Below are positions 12,463-25,490 of a stretch of 64,000 bases of DNA, one piece after another. The position numbers and the translations under genes were made by a program. Position 1 is the first letter of the stretch, and each line of letters opens with the position of its first letter. A model generated the notes under the pieces. That model made no database searches, was not told where the DNA came from, and saw nothing but the letters and a program-made list of their open reading frames with translations. This DNA is from Theocolax elegans. Taxonomy: Eukaryota; Arthropoda; Insecta; Hymenoptera; Cerocephalidae. The stretch spans positions 26,471,058 through 26,535,057 of the forward strand of contig CM047426.1 of assembly GCA_026168455.1 (NCBI GenBank). The letters are read 5' to 3'.

Positions 12463-13615
12463 GAGGGACCGCATGGAAGAAAAGCCTTATGATTGAAAAT
12501 GAATCTAGGAGGCATTCTTTATATGTACATAAAGTAAGAAACAATGAAAATGTGTCTTTGTACATTTAAATGATACAGAACACGCAAGAAGGGCCTAATT
12601 TTATGCTCTTTTAGGCAGTTTCAAAACAATTAAACGCGCAGAGTAGTAAAAATAAAATACAAGTATGAATATAAAAATAAAGTAGGATAAAACACTGAGA
12701 CAAATTTTTTAGTAAAAATTACTATTTTAATGGTAAACGGAGGACAGACATACACAATTATAAAAATTGCTATTAATAATGGTAAAAATTGCCACTATTT
12801 TGGAAAAATGACCATTAATAATGGTAGCTTTTACCATTAAGATGGCAATTTTATCATTATTAATAGCAATTTTTATAATTGTGCAAGTCTGTCCTCATTT
12901 TACCATTAAAATAGTAATTTATAGTAGCAAATTTTTCTTAGTGAAGTAACGAAAATTGTAATGCTTAATGAAATTTTTACCTAAGACTGCGCAAAATTCG
13001 TTTAATGCGAATGTTTTTTTTCGTGAATATAAAAACGAGAGTTAAAGAACTGGAAGAGAGATTGATGAAAAAAAGTTAAATTCAAAAAGTTGTTTATATA
13101 TATTTATGTACACCTTTGCAAACTTAATTTAATGTCTTAAAAATAGAAAAATTTACTTTCTTTTTCATGAAATATATGTAATAGTATTTTTTGATACAAA
13201 AGCGAAAAGTGTTAATTTTCCAAGTTATAGTTTATTGCCCGAGCTAACCGAGTCGAATGAAAACAATTGCTATATATACCTTTAAATAAAATAATTGTAT
13301 ATTTTTATGGAAAATGTTAAAATAATGTTTCTTATATCTTGTATTCGTTAAGCAAAATTTATTAATTTATTATACAAGCAATCAAATAATTTTCAGGTGA
13401 TATATTCATCAAAAAACCTCTATCATTTATAGAAAAACGGCAAAAAGGCTTATTTGATTTTTGAAAAATATCCCTTGGATCTTTTATAGTAAAGTATTAA
13501 TTATAATATTGTGAAATATCACAACATTTTATAAAGTTGATGCAAAGTTATACAGTTTTTTTATCTCCCAAAAACTATACTTTCAGAGTAAGGCCCTTCT
13601 TCCACGCGGTCCCTC
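12463..13615. mobile_element. TIR element with GAGGGACCGC ends
   Basis: GAGGGACCGCATGGAAGAAA at 12463 is matched by the reverse complement of 13590-13615 (GAGGGACCGCGTGGAAGAAG). The end motif AAGAAGGGCCTAA recurs internally near 12588. The interior is AT-rich and non-coding, and a second element is nested in it (12693-12943). ATTT on both flanks may be a short target duplication. It is probably a non-autonomous DNA transposon of unknown superfamily. Confidence 0.65.
12693..12943. mobile_element. Palindromic MITE nested in the 12463-13615 element
   Basis: The ends are CACTGAGACAAATTTTTTAG and its inverted partner AAATTTTTCTTAGTG. Subterminal ACTATTTTAATGGTAAA pairs with TTTACCATTAAAATAGT. Nearly the whole 250 bp folds on itself (TTATAAAAATTGCTATTAAT and its inverse). 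It has no coding capacity. Confidence 0.75.
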
Positions 13616-13865
13616 ATTTATAATTATTGCAACGCTTTAATATTTAATAATGATTTTGTATATATAAAAAATTGATATATGTTTAAAAGTAATAAATTGG
13701 TTTTCGTTGAAAATAAATATATACAAGAAAGAAAAATGGTTTGTTAATAGTTAATAACAGATCTCATTTGAAAACGTTGCAGACTTCATAACTAAAAGGT
13801 TTGGTCGCGCGGTGGTGCTTGGCCCACAATTTTCAAGTTATCTTAAATAGATGACTAGAAAATAA

Positions 13866-14493
13866 AATATTCATTTTGACAATATAAGTGGTAAACGAAA
13901 ACAAATTTTTATTTGTGGCATTGTATTAAATGAAGATAATTATTTGAAAGTTAGTGGTCCGTCTACACAAAAAATTACAAATGTTAATTTTAATGCAGAT
14001 AACAATCCTATTTTTGTCAATACAGTTTTAATTTTAAAAGATAGTGATGATTTTTTTTCACTACAAAGAATGTGTTACAGTAGGATTTTATGATCACATA
14101 AAAGCACACGATTAATAGTGCCAGGACTACCAAAATCTAAATTGTTGAATGTAATTTTAAAAAATGTTTACGTCTTATGAGTTCGCATAATACTGCTGAT
14201 GGAAAATATGTTATATATAAGTGAGATTTATAAATAAATAGAAATAATATTTTGAAATGAAATTTCATGGTTGATTTAAAAAACTATTAATAGTTTATTA
14301 AAACGCATTTTATTATTGATCTAATTTTAAATCAACTTGGAATTGTTCTGAAGAACAACATTTAGTAATTATTACATTTTTTCATATTCGCCACACGTTT
14401 GCAGATTTGTTAACTGTTACCCCATATGGTACACATGGTTATAATTTTCTTATTCGGCCATATTCAAAATTAGATTTGTTTACAAATAAATAG
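13866..14493 (+). pseudogene. Decayed coding fragments of an unidentified protein
   Basis: Reading frames that look truly coding run through here but are broken. An open stretch starts near 13866 (…FDNISGKRKQIFICG…) and is interrupted at a run of eight T near 14052, after which the sense continues in another frame. More breaks follow near 14110 and 14180. A last open stretch runs from about 14320 (…TWNCSEEQHLVIITF…) to a stop at 14491-14493. I recognise no family. The close convergence with the minus-strand frame at 14509 is more like a compact viral or transposon gene arrangement than insect genes. An old endogenous viral or transposon remnant is an inference only. Confidence 0.4.
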
Positions 14494-14508
14494 AAATTTT
14501 TAAGTTTT

Positions 14509-14709
14509 CTACGCATGAAAACAGTATTTGAATATTTCGAGGTGTATAATCATTCCATTAAATACTGAGGAAATAATAGTCAAAGATCGTTTCAACACAG
14601 AATATTTATAGCCGCAATGTTTATTAACTAATTTTGAGATGAAAAATTCTACTTGGGTGAAAATATGTTTTAAAACAAATAGCCGTGTTCGAGGATCGAA
14701 GCACCTCAC
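14509..14709 (-). pseudogene. Unidentified open frame convergent with the 13866-14493 fragments
   Basis: A 66-codon minus-strand frame (CFDPRTRLFVLKHIFTQ…) ends 16 bp from the plus-strand stop. Its residue mix is less biased than the usual AT-driven chance frames, and it lies beside other coding-like fragments. I see no domain. It could be the tail of a second gene in the same ancient insert, or chance. Confidence 0.3.
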
Positions 14710-16620
14710 AAGCGAGTAATTTTCTGAAAGCTGCTCGTAATGTCAGATAAACCGAAAATCTCGGCACTCAACCGTATATAATCCAATGCAGAGATCACCA
14801 AAATTCTGATTCCAACTGAAAGTCACGTTTTTGTATTACGCCTATACACTATATAGTGAAAAAGCGCCCAACTCGATGAATCCATTAACCAGATAAGTCG
14901 TATTATAATATAAACGCAGAGAACGCGGTAACCTAGGGTGTAATCTCGATCAGAAAATGAGCGAATGCACCCATGAATATATATAGATAGATAGAAGATA
15001 AAGAGAGTCGGGGAAAATAATGGACGAAAGATTTTTACGGTATCATATCCTGAATCTGTACTATAGTTATGTGTATCCGTTGGATTTTTACTAAGCGCCA
15101 TTTTTACGGCCGAGTCTCGCGAAAGATTGAGAGATAGAGAGTGAGAAACAGGAGGGAGAGAAGAGTCGTGTTCTGTATATGCTTAACACACGTCCGCCGG
15201 AAACTTAATTTCGTACCGAATGATATTCGTGAGGAATGTAGAAAAACGCTACTTAAACATCTTATCCTTTTAGCACTTTTACTTAAGATTTTTAAATTTT
15301 CACTGTTTAAATATAGCTAATAGATTTTTTTTCTTTTACAATATAGTTTACCGAGAAAAATCATGTTATAGTTATATCCAGCTTTTAAATTATTATCCGG
15401 AGAAATAATTTACATAGTACATCTTTTTACGTAAAATTGTTGAAGTTTCGCAAAGTAAATTGTTATTTTTTTCAGAGAGATAAATAGCTTATAATATTGT
15501 TTAAAAAAGTGTTTTGACTCGACTGTAATTATATTAAGTGAAATTTGTATGGCTAGCTTGAAAAAAAGAAACATTTTTGTGTACTTTCAACAAAATGTAC
15601 ACCTTCCCTTCTTTGTGTTTCGTGTGGAGCGATAAAATAACAATGATATCATTTCCATAAATACAACAGTATATAGAAACTCAGCGCTTTAGCATTTAAA
15701 TAATGTTTAATTTTCGTTTTAAACCTACTCATACCTCGCGTGTACGCTCTGGACTCTATGTACACGCGACTATTATAAATTGAATTATATAATGTAAAAA
15801 GTTTTGGGGTAATATCTAAAGAAAGATATTTTCTAACCTAAAAGTAAAATATAATATTTTTATTATTGTTGTATGTCAACATAGCATATATATTCTATAT
15901 GTAAAAATTCTTAGCGAATTTTTCGGGTTTTACAGCTGTTTGATTGTCAATAAATGTGACAATAAAAATCGATATTACCCTGTTGATAATTTTAAAAATA
16001 ATATTTCTTTTATCCTGTAATTTTAAGTTAATCGTAATAATAAAATCGTAATAAAATGATGCAACAATGATTTGCGTTAATTGTAGATTAATTCAGGTAT
16101 CACCGGTACAACAACATACATAAATGCCTTAAATAAGAATACACCTTGACCGGATTAAACTACTGTATTCTAGCATATTAACAAATAAGTATTCCTTATA
16201 AATGGAAGGAATGATAGTACGAATCATTGAATAAATCATTAAGCATGGGTTGTTTTATCGAAATTTCTTTAAAAAATCATATATACAATAAAAATATTTT
16301 TAATTTATCAGCTTCTGTATCATTATATTTTACCGTTCAAATACGGACAAAGTATAGGTCTTATTTAATTTGGTGAAATTCGTTGAAATTACATTCGTAA
16401 GTATAATATTGGTTATATTATAGTAACAATATATATATATATATATATCTAGTTAAATAAATAATACTGAGACAGTGGATACCAAAGAGATTGGGAACCC
16501 TCCTTAAATAGCAATGGTCGTGAGAGTAAACGAAAGCACATAAAAATACAATTTAATTAACGTTTCGAGAGAAAAGAGAGTAGGATTTTAAAATATGAAC
16601 ATTACTTCCTTCTCGTTTCT
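14710..16620. other. Non-coding DNA, mostly AT-rich
   Basis: The 92-codon minus frame at 14823-15101 shows no domain. GATA and GAGA-like purine stretches occur at 14985-15160. Nothing else is supported. Confidence 0.4.
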
Positions 16621-16638
16621 CGGTGATGGAATCATTTT

Positions 16639-17175
16639 CTAACAAGAATAATACTCTGCGTATATACATATACAGAACCTCGGCGCGTCAGCAATTAAAG
16701 TTCCACGAACGAGTTCGAGGTTATCATTCCTGAACATTCCCGGATACTCTCTTGCGTTCGGTATAAATATATATACAGCGGGCGAAATAAGGCAACGCGG
16801 AGGACAGACAAAGACCGTGGTAAAAGGAGTAGGGAGTGAGTGAAAAAAAAAGGCGGGAGGAGGTATGGGGAGGGCATCGACGGGAAAAACAACCAGAAAG
16901 AAAGGAGCAAAAGAGGACCGGACGAAGGACGCGAGTTTGCTACCCTCCCTCTCTCCCTCTCTCTCGCCCTCTTTCTCACTCTCTCGATGAGAAGTATATA
17001 GTAGCTCGCACGCTCCCGTTGCATCGCGAACAACCGAAGATAAATAAAGGCGGAGAAGCAAAAGGGAACAAAGTAGTCGAATACGCGCAACAACTATCTT
17101 CAGTGTATATAAGCGCCACGGAGCTTGAGCCTTTCACGCGCTACGCTACGCTTGCTGCGTCTCTTCGATAATGTT
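16639..17175. promoter_or_regulatory. GC-rich island with CT microsatellite and a TATA-like core promoter
   Basis: A CpG-richer block contains a pyrimidine tract of CTCCCTCTCTCCCTCTC type at 16945-16985. On the plus strand GTATATAAGCGCC (about 17104) is followed by a CpG-rich stretch about 25-50 bp downstream, the arrangement of a TATA promoter. Long overlapping frames on both strands (16639-17093) are composition artefacts rich in R/E or F/L/P. It may be an alternative promoter or an intronic enhancer. Confidence 0.35.
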
Positions 17176-17645
17176 CTCCTTGCAACGACAACGATCTTTT
17201 AATTTTCACTCATCGGCTAATTAAAACACTCTCAGTTAATTAATACTATTATCTATCCTTTGATTATTGTTTTAATCGATAGATTGAACGCGGGAATTCG
17301 CGTTTGTCGAGATTAATTTGTGTAGTCAATTAAAATTTGTTTCTAATTTAATTGGCATTTGTTGTACTTTAACGTTACGTAAACAGTCTGTTCTTACTTT
17401 TTATTATTTAGAATAATTAGCATTATACTATTTTACACCATTAAAAAGATCTGCTTATTTATGTATTTGAAAATAGTTATTTATTTTCGCATTCTAAAAG
17501 AACAATCATATATACGTATCATTATCTTTCTTTTGAATTCAAATTAAACATTAAATATATCCCTATACGTTATGAAGCACAAGTAAAAAAGTCTAGCCCA
17601 ATTGAAAAATGTAATTTTAACTGCTTCTGTTTGACAGTTTTTTTA
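17176..17645. other. AT-rich non-coding DNA
   Basis: Nothing recognisable. TTAATT repeats are frequent. Confidence 0.4.
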
Positions 17646-17647
17646 AG

Positions 17648-17970
17648 GGGGGTGCAGGCTTACTCGGTGGATTACCGACCGAGCCCTAAATAGGTACTTA
17701 TTACATTTACTTAAAAAAATACACAGTTTTATGCAAAACCCGAATACAGAACTGCACTAGATAACTAAATAATAAGTAATTGTACAAATTTTCAGGTCAA
17801 TAAAGAAATAAGACACCCTAAAAAGTTTCTGCACCGAAAAATCACGGATAATCGTACACGTTCGTACAGTTCGGTATTCGCATTTTGCATAAAATTGCGT
17901 ATTTTTTTAAAATAAACGGAATAATTATCTTTTTTGTTCAGTCGGATAACCTACCGGGTATGCCACCTAT
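17648..17970. mobile_element. Short palindromic MITE with TACYCGGTRGRTTA ends
   Basis: The left end TACTCGGTGGATTACCGACC matches the reverse complement of 17937-17960 (TACCCGGTAGGTTATCCGAC). The arms continue inwards: AAAAAAATACACAGTTTTAT pairs with the inverse of 17890-17915, and CGAATACAGAACTGCAC with the inverse of the segment next to it. It is about 310 bp and non-coding. Confidence 0.7.
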
Positions 17971-19060
17971 TTAACATATAATAACAAAAATTCAATAAAA
18001 TTAAGATTTACAAAAATGTGTTTGTTGATTCGGAATTTTTGTAAGTTAAAGTTATAGATACATATTGAGTGGATTATATAGATGAACTATATTAAGTGGA
18101 TATCAAACTCTGCAAAATATTACATGCTTAGTGAGTTTGAAACTTTTCGGTGTATTCAGTACGCAGATACATAAAAGATTTGGATAAATGCAAGCTATAA
18201 TATATAAAAAAGGTTTTGGATTTACATTACTTTATATAACGTAGGTTATGCGCTTTATTTTTATAGAAGCTATTACAAGTTTTTCAGTATTTTTAGCCTA
18301 TTGTCGCCTATTATTTAACCATTTATCGGCTACTAACATATCAAAATGAATTACACGTTAATTGTTGTTAATTATTTCATCAAATCTTTTAACGCAGTAG
18401 TATTGAGAACTCAAGAATTAAACATACTGGATTTATACGCTAGAAAATTGAGCGTTCTTTTCTTATATCATGCGAAAGTATAATAAACAATAATCAGAAT
18501 ATTTAGACAATGCTTAATTTAATGCTTTAATATATATATATTTCGTTTAATTCTTGTGTGCACGATACGCCAAACTTTTTTGTGTAATTTATACCAGAGA
18601 GATTTGAACTGATCATATATAATCGATTGTTTATGTATATGCATTTATTGAAAAATGGGATACAATATTTGGAAAAAAATAAAAATCAATGAATTAAATG
18701 TGGAAACAAATGTATACATTTTATATATATAGAATTATAAAAAAGATTTGTTTTCAGACGTATAAAATTTATACATATTTAGTCCGATCTTGTTAATTTA
18801 TTTTTAGCAATAATTCACTAGATATTTATATATTAATAATATATGTATACAAACAGGTTTATATAACAATCTGTAGTTTTTATTTTTTAATTTTTTTTAT
18901 CGAGAATTGTAATAGTGTTACTATAAAGTTTGTCAACGCATCCGCGTAAAGTGCAAGTACGCAATTGTGCATAAGGAATATCATGGCATGTCGAGAATAA
19001 AAGAGTTTTACTCTCTTTTTTCAAGTTCGTGACCAGAATGTAACGTTCCTTTTTTTCACA
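17971..19060. other. AT-rich non-coding DNA
   Basis: No exon or repeat family was recognised. Confidence 0.4.
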
Positions 19061-19064
19061 TATA

Positions 19065-19400
19065 CCGACTTGATCTTGGCCCACCGAGAAGAGAAACTAC
19101 ACAAGAGAAAACATAACGATTCCAGAAGCTGCCGATGCGTGGTTTATGAAAAATCCGTGCATACTACGTGCAAGAAGGTACGAAAAATAAGAAAAAAGTT
19201 ACGTGAACGAAGGAACAAAAAAAGCAAGAATGAGAGAAAGGGGAATGGGTTGCCGAAGTGGCGCACGGCTTTGCGCGAATCGTAAAACACCCAGCGACGT
19301 ACGGAGAGGCCGTAAAAATCACCGCGAGCAACAGTTAACGTGTATAAAATCCGGATTCTCCTGTCTCTTTTCCTCTCCTCTCTCTCTCTCTTTCTTTCTC
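19065..19400. promoter_or_regulatory. GC-richer island with CT tract
   Basis: CpG dinucleotides are concentrated between 19110 and 19345, with a TCTCTCTCTCTCTTTCTTTC tract after them. Overlapping plus-strand frames encode only K/R-rich low-complexity peptides. It is a candidate regulatory element. Confidence 0.25.
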
Positions 19401-20840
19401 ATTATCCTGCCCGAACACTTTTATCCCTTTACTTTTCGTCTTTTTTAACATTTTAACTTTTTCAATTAATTTAATCTCTCTAATAAAGAATGTAAATGTT
19501 TTAATTTCAATATATGACTTTTTAATTTCGCAGTGACAATGTTTTTTTATGTTTTTTTTAGATTTTCAATAGTAAAACATCGTTTTGTAAAATATTTTAT
19601 GCTTAGAATAACTTAATTCACTGTGCAAAAAAAATTTTATTTAAAACGTTACCCGAGAAATTTTTTGAATTAAATATATATATTTAAACAATATACTGTT
19701 GTTTTCTTTACTGTAAAAAAAGAAACCTATGCTAATACAAATAAATAATTTAATTTATTTACATCGGTAGTTTAAATTTTGTAAAATATATGTATCATCA
19801 TTGAGATACGCACAAATATACAGGTATAAATTAAGTCAAGAGATAGATACTTCAAAATTAATTTGTAATACGTATAAGCCAAAATATGGTATGATTATTA
19901 CTATGAGATTACTTTCTTACTATTTACATATGAATTTGAAAACAATCAAGTTTTTTAAAGTATAATATTACACTCAAGAAAAGAAAAATATCTTTATAAT
20001 ATACTTGAAACTATATATTAACAGAGTAAGTATTAGAATTCTTAATGAAATTTTGAGAGAATCGTTAATTAACCGAACATCTGAAATGCTTTAATACGAG
20101 CGCCAAGCACGTGTATAATCTGCGATTAATTAAATCATCCTGCACCGTTACAAGTTTGCATACCAACTTCGAAATCTTGACGTAAAGTTACCCGTGCGCA
20201 TTTGAAATGCAATTCTTATTTTTAGGTAACATGGCAATGAAACTTATTAATTGTATTATTGCGAAACTGTTTTCTCGATCGGGTTTAATTACAGAAATAA
20301 TTATAAGGATATAATTAATAAAATGTTGCACGCGTGAACTTGAATCGTTTTAAAATACGTTCTTTGAATATATAAGAATTATTAAGATATCTGTTTATTT
20401 TACCTGGAACTATTGGTTAGAAGAAAATGTTTATTCTTATTAACTAAAAAAAATAACGATTCAATCTAGTGGTTAACTAAACATTTAGATTATTACAGAT
20501 GTTGCCAAAAATATAGAACAGTATCTTCGAGTTCTTGCAAATATATACGTTACAGATCCTGGTGGCATTTTATTTTCAGAACTAAATAGTAAAAAATGTT
20601 AGTGCATAGTTTGCGTTTAAATGCTTTTTTGGGTAGTTTCCCTAGTATTTAAAAGAATTACCTCAAATTATGTAAGAAAAAGTATCGGGAAAGTTTGGTA
20701 AAAGTTCTCTTTAGCTAAAGTTTCAACCAAACGTTTTACACGGATAACTTCAAAAAATTCGAAACATGTTTTTAATGTTCGGCGAGCAGTAAACTTAAAA
20801 ATTCCTACATATTCAGTTGGTTTTTATAGCCTTCGTTTAT
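19401..20840. other. AT-rich non-coding DNA
   Basis: Nothing supportable was found. Confidence 0.4.
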
Positions 20841-20845
20841 AATAA

Positions 20846-21882
20846 GGTAAACGTCCCTATTAATAAACGCTTTTCAGACATTTTTTTAATTCGCTCTGAA
20901 TAATGAATGAAAATAAGCACAAATAATGATGATAATTTTTGTATCATTTGAAGCGCGTATTCTTTCTGAATCATTATCTGCCTTAACAATTGAATATGTA
21001 AATAATATTGATGAACAACTGAGAGCCTTATATGTACGTGTTATTAAACGATCCTGTAACCCTATGTTCCGATTGTTTAATAATCATGTACCTATTATTA
21101 AACGAAACTAAATATAGAAATTTCTACGAAATTTTGATAAATTCGCCTTATTTTATGCTTGACGTGGTAAATAATGATATTCACGATATATAAATATCAT
21201 AATAATCTACCAAAAATTCGTTATTTTATGTTTTTTGAAAAAAAACTTTCGATAGCGAGGAAAAATGCATGTTATTTTAAAATAATTGTTTTAAGTCAAA
21301 CATTCAGAAATGTTTTTTATTTTAATATATTTTAGACACATAAATTAAAGAATAATACTCGTTTTTTTTAATACAAAGATTAACTAAAAAGATTAGCTTA
21401 AACAGTATAGTTTACAAGTTAAATATCAACATCAATAGATAATAGATAATATATAGCGTTATATAAGATCGTTTTTATCAGTTTTTGTAGTAAAAAAAGC
21501 TAATGTTTCAAGTGATTAATATCAGTTAAATAAGGCTTCTATATATACCGTTTAATAATAGGGACAGATACAAAATCATGTGTACGTCGGACGGAAGACT
21601 TAATAATTTAACGAAAATTCTATTAAAATGAATGAATTTATGAATAAATTAAATCTACGAGTTAAAAAGTACCATATGCAGTATAAGTAATATGAAATCT
21701 TACCGTTTATTAATAAATGTAGACTTAAAAACTTGATCGAAATAACTGAACTTTTTTGACTAATGTGATAGCCAATACATGCGATTTTGGTGAAACTTTC
21801 AAATTAAATATTTATTTATAGACTTTTTGTTATTGAAAAGGGGTACACATCTTTCGAGGTGTTTATTAATAGTGACTTTTAC
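20846..21882. mobile_element. Degenerate inverted-repeat element with TATTAATAAACG motifs
   Basis: GTCCCTATTAATAAACGC at 20853 is matched in inverse at 21550-21566 (GTCCCTATTATTAAACGG). It is also matched more loosely at 21856-21882 (GTCACTATTAATAAACAC). Direct TTATTAAACGA copies sit near 21042 and 21095. The 61-codon frame at 20926-21111 contains these repeats and is not a recognised protein. It is probably an old non-autonomous DNA element whose exact right end is uncertain. Confidence 0.4.
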
Positions 21883-23120
21883 ATTAATAATTTACGCTTA
21901 ACAACTGAAAAATATCTATTACTCAAAAATCATGAGAAAAACTAATTCATTGAACGTATAAAAGTGAATAAATTTTTCGCCCATTTTATTAAAAATCATG
22001 TATATCTGCTACTTTCAAAATAAAATATAATTTCTATAAGAAAATAAATTATGCAAGTTTTTCAAAATACTGAAAGTAAAGTACTTCCTCTGAAATATAA
22101 TGATATATAAACTACCTTACGCGGGTATAGATACGACTGTTATTCTTTAAAGCACGAGCATAAATTTGTTATCTATACTTGTTTGTGCGCAACAGTCAAG
22201 AGGGAAAGACTTTCTATACGTCTAGTGCCATTGGACGCTTGCGATAGCAATATAACGGAAGCTGTAAAATTTCCGTGTTAAATGCGTTTAGTGGTTTTTA
22301 GTGCTTAGCGGATATGACGGTGATCAGAGAGCGTTCGACCAAACTATGAGAAATCCATGGCATTTCCTGTCCCGTTTCCTTCTTCAACGTTCTTAATCTT
22401 CGAAGCTTTATCATATACCACTTTTGTTATTTTAAAGTGACTTATCAATTCCTTTCTCTTGTTATGCAAACAATTAAATGTATTTTAGCTTGCGATTTAA
22501 CTAATTTATAATATATTTCTAATTGTTAACTTTTAGTTAGTTCGTTGTTATTATCTAACTCCAATCAAATCTATAATGTTTGATGATAGATAAAAAATCT
22601 ATTTTAAAAGTATTTGTTTATTACGTGTGTAAACTTTGATTCGAAAAATTTTGAAACTTGTTGATATTGCCACGTGTGCATACGTAGCGTCTGTGTCAAT
22701 CCAACACCATTTTTCCAGACCTTTTGCTAATAAGTGTTAAAATTATTCGTTGTTTTATTCGTGATAAAAATATAACTTCCCACCAGGTTACAGAAAATAC
22801 ATTTTTGAAAGCTCGGAAGTACCAGATGCAGTTTGAACCAACCAAAGGGACTCCCATAAAAATTTTAGTGACAGAAGTGGTCGGAACCATTCTGGTTCAG
22901 AAAGCCGTAATATTTATAGTCAAAGTGTATGGTCTAATTAAGGCGCATTTTTTATATATCTTTCACCTTCGTCTCGTTAATTAAAAAAAATCTGTGCATT
23001 TGTACCTGTCAAACTGAGAGGAAATATTCAGAACAAGGAGAAGCTAAACCATATTTTTATAAAAAAATTAAAAAAAAGAGAAATAATACTACTAGGGCAA
23101 CTATATCAGACAATCTAAAA
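21883..23120. other. Non-coding DNA
   Basis: A slightly GC-richer part occurs at 22190-22400. Open frames on both strands at 22696-22984 show no domain and are not supported. Confidence 0.4.
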
Positions 23121-23127
23121 TTTACTA

Positions 23128-23804
23128 ACTAGGAGAGGCCACGGCCTTCGGATCACGGATCTTAACCAAACTCTAGGATATGTTTTATAATATAAAAGTA
23201 TGAGGAAAACCAGATTTTTAGACCCTAACGCATTAATTTACCCAAGTTATGGCTAACTAAAGCCAATTTTGTAAAATAATTACTTCTAGTTTGATCGCTT
23301 ATAACTTGGAAGCGAATAAAGTTAGACACTCAATCTGTATTTTCGAACAAAGTTGAGATCAAGTAGATATGATTTGAAAAAAAGAAACTTAAATCGGTCA
23401 ATTTGGAGCAAAGTTATAGAGAAAACAAGAAATTGCTGAAATTTTAACTAAAATTTAGTAGTAAGAAAGTATTGGCGTTTTTAAACAAAACTCCATGAAT
23501 TTCTTATTTTCTCTATAGCTTAGCTCCAAATTAACCGATTTGAGCTTCTTTTTTTAAAATCATATCTATTTAATCTCGGCTTTCTTTTAGATTTAGAATT
23601 GAGTATCTATCTTTATTTGTTTCCGAGTTATAAACGGTCAAAGTAGAAGTAATTATTTTACAAAATTGGCTTTAGTTAGCCATAACTTGGGTAAATTAAC
23701 GCGTTAGGGTCTAAAAATCTGGTTTTCCTCATACTTTTATATTATAAAACATATCCTAGAGTTTGGTTAAGATCCGTGATCCGAAGGCCGTGGCCTCTCC
23801 TAGT
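23128..23804. mobile_element. Long palindromic foldback with ACTAGGAGAGGCCACGG ends
   Basis: The whole 677 bp is an inverted repeat centred near 23466. ACTAGGAGAGGCCACGGCC at the left is repeated in inverse at the right, and the arms stay highly similar to the centre (for example GGATATGTTTTATAATATAA and its inverse). There is no ORF. It shares layout and internal motifs (TTTTATAATATAAAA, ATAACTTGGAA, AAAGTTATAGAGAAAAC) with 26325-27003 and more distantly with 6950-7390. A transcript would form a near-perfect hairpin. Confidence 0.85.
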
Positions 23805-25340
23805 AAGAGCCGAAACTAATTTTTTTTAAAAATGTATGATCCTTATATAAAAAAATGATTGCTGGATGGGTTGGGAAGCCAAGTGAAACAGCTATGTGAT
23901 TAGTTTACGTTTTGCGCATGCGTCTAAAACATTGTAGGTTAGTTTTGGTAGCGCGGGAAAAACGTAATGTTTGAATTTTCTTGACAAAATCGTAGTATAA
24001 TAAACCATGAATAAATATATTATTAAAAATTGTTGTTTTAATTACAAAAAACAGTGTAATAATTCAAATAATGACTGTTAAAAACGCAAGAGCGCGCAGA
24101 GCGCGCATGGTTAATTATAGTGTATCTACAAGTACGAAAGAATGTGTACGAAAAAATGTATGTAAAATCAATGTAAAAATCAAATCAATAGATTGAAGAT
24201 AATATTTCGCATGTGTTATAATCAAGTTTTTAAATGAGAATGTATGCAGATAATAGTTAATTAGTTAACAAATAGAGATTGCAAGCACATTAGTAGCTAA
24301 TTAGTTAGTAAATGCCAGAATAGAATTTTATTATTCAATGAAAAACAATTTGACTAAAACCCTCGACTTAATTGTGTAATTTTCTATTAAATTAGTAATA
24401 TTAAATTATCATCTCCGAATCATCTCTAGACTAAAATGTATTAATTATAATTAAAATTTATATTACTTTCTATATTTGTTGGATAAAAATAAAATCCTTT
24501 TCACCATAACAAATTTACCGAGTAGTATGTGACGAGGTGTTGAAATCATCAAATTTTTGATAAATATTATATTGTACTTAATAAATCAACTTTCGAGTAA
24601 AATTCTATTATATGTGTCTTTTTATGGTATTTTCTCCGTAACCCTGCGAGTGGACTCTTTCGACTTTAGTCTCCCCCAATAATACACCTCAGTTCCTCCC
24701 GTCACTTTCGTTCATACTCTCATACGTATATCTCTTATGCTTCCCTTTACACCATCAGTCATTCGGTCGGTCCATGTAATACAGTCTACGTCCAGCAAGT
24801 TCTTGCCAACTATTTGACGAGTGCATTCCGCATAGTCGGCAAGTAGCGTTAAAGGGGTGTAATACTCGGCTGGATAATGCATTCGGGAAAAATCCCCAGG
24901 AGAATTCACGTCAAAGTTACGAGGGAGCAAGCTGCTTGAAAATCAGAAAGCAATGCAGTACGGCAACTACCCAGCTATGTTGTAAACGTAGTTCCTATTT
25001 TCTCGTAATTAAGTACGATCTCCAAGCTAAACATGGTACGTAAATTGTACATATATATAAGCGCTAAACCTAAACTCATTTGAAACTACATTTGACGAGG
25101 TTCCTGAAACTCAATGAGCATTTTTCATTTTAAATCACTGCCCTAATCGTTTTCTTAAGAAGCAGACGCTTACCGACATTTACTAATTTTTCAAATGTAT
25201 TTTTGAATTTACTTATTTTTTCTAATATGCCATCAGAGGCGGGTACTATGAAGTATGCAAATTGAACATGTGCTAAAACATTCTTAAAACTCAAAGAATT
25301 AATTTGCAAAACCTAATGCAGAAATCTGTAATCGGTGAAT
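23805..25340. other. Non-coding DNA with a moderate-GC patch at 24640-24960
   Basis: The patch carries a 72-codon minus frame without recognisable domain. GAGCGCGCAGAGCGCGC at about 24091 is a small CG-rich direct repeat (GAGCGCGCA). Nothing else is supported. Confidence 0.35.
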
Positions 25341-25490
25341 GGGAGTCCAACGAGTTAACTTCACAAATCCACTACTCGAAAATTTGCAGTAGAACGATTC
25401 CGTCATATGGGCCGATTTCATATTCGACAATAATTATGGGTAATTAAAGAAAATAGAGTTTGTACCACACATAATTAAAGTTGAGCGCCA

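Noticed and set aside
16639..17093. Minus frames of 132-140 codons
   Set aside because: Overlapping frames in a pyrimidine-rich tract on both strands. Low-complexity residues, no domain, no splice context.
22696..22984. Overlapping frames on both strands
   Set aside because: Neither shows a known motif or splice sites. The two-strand openness suggests chance.
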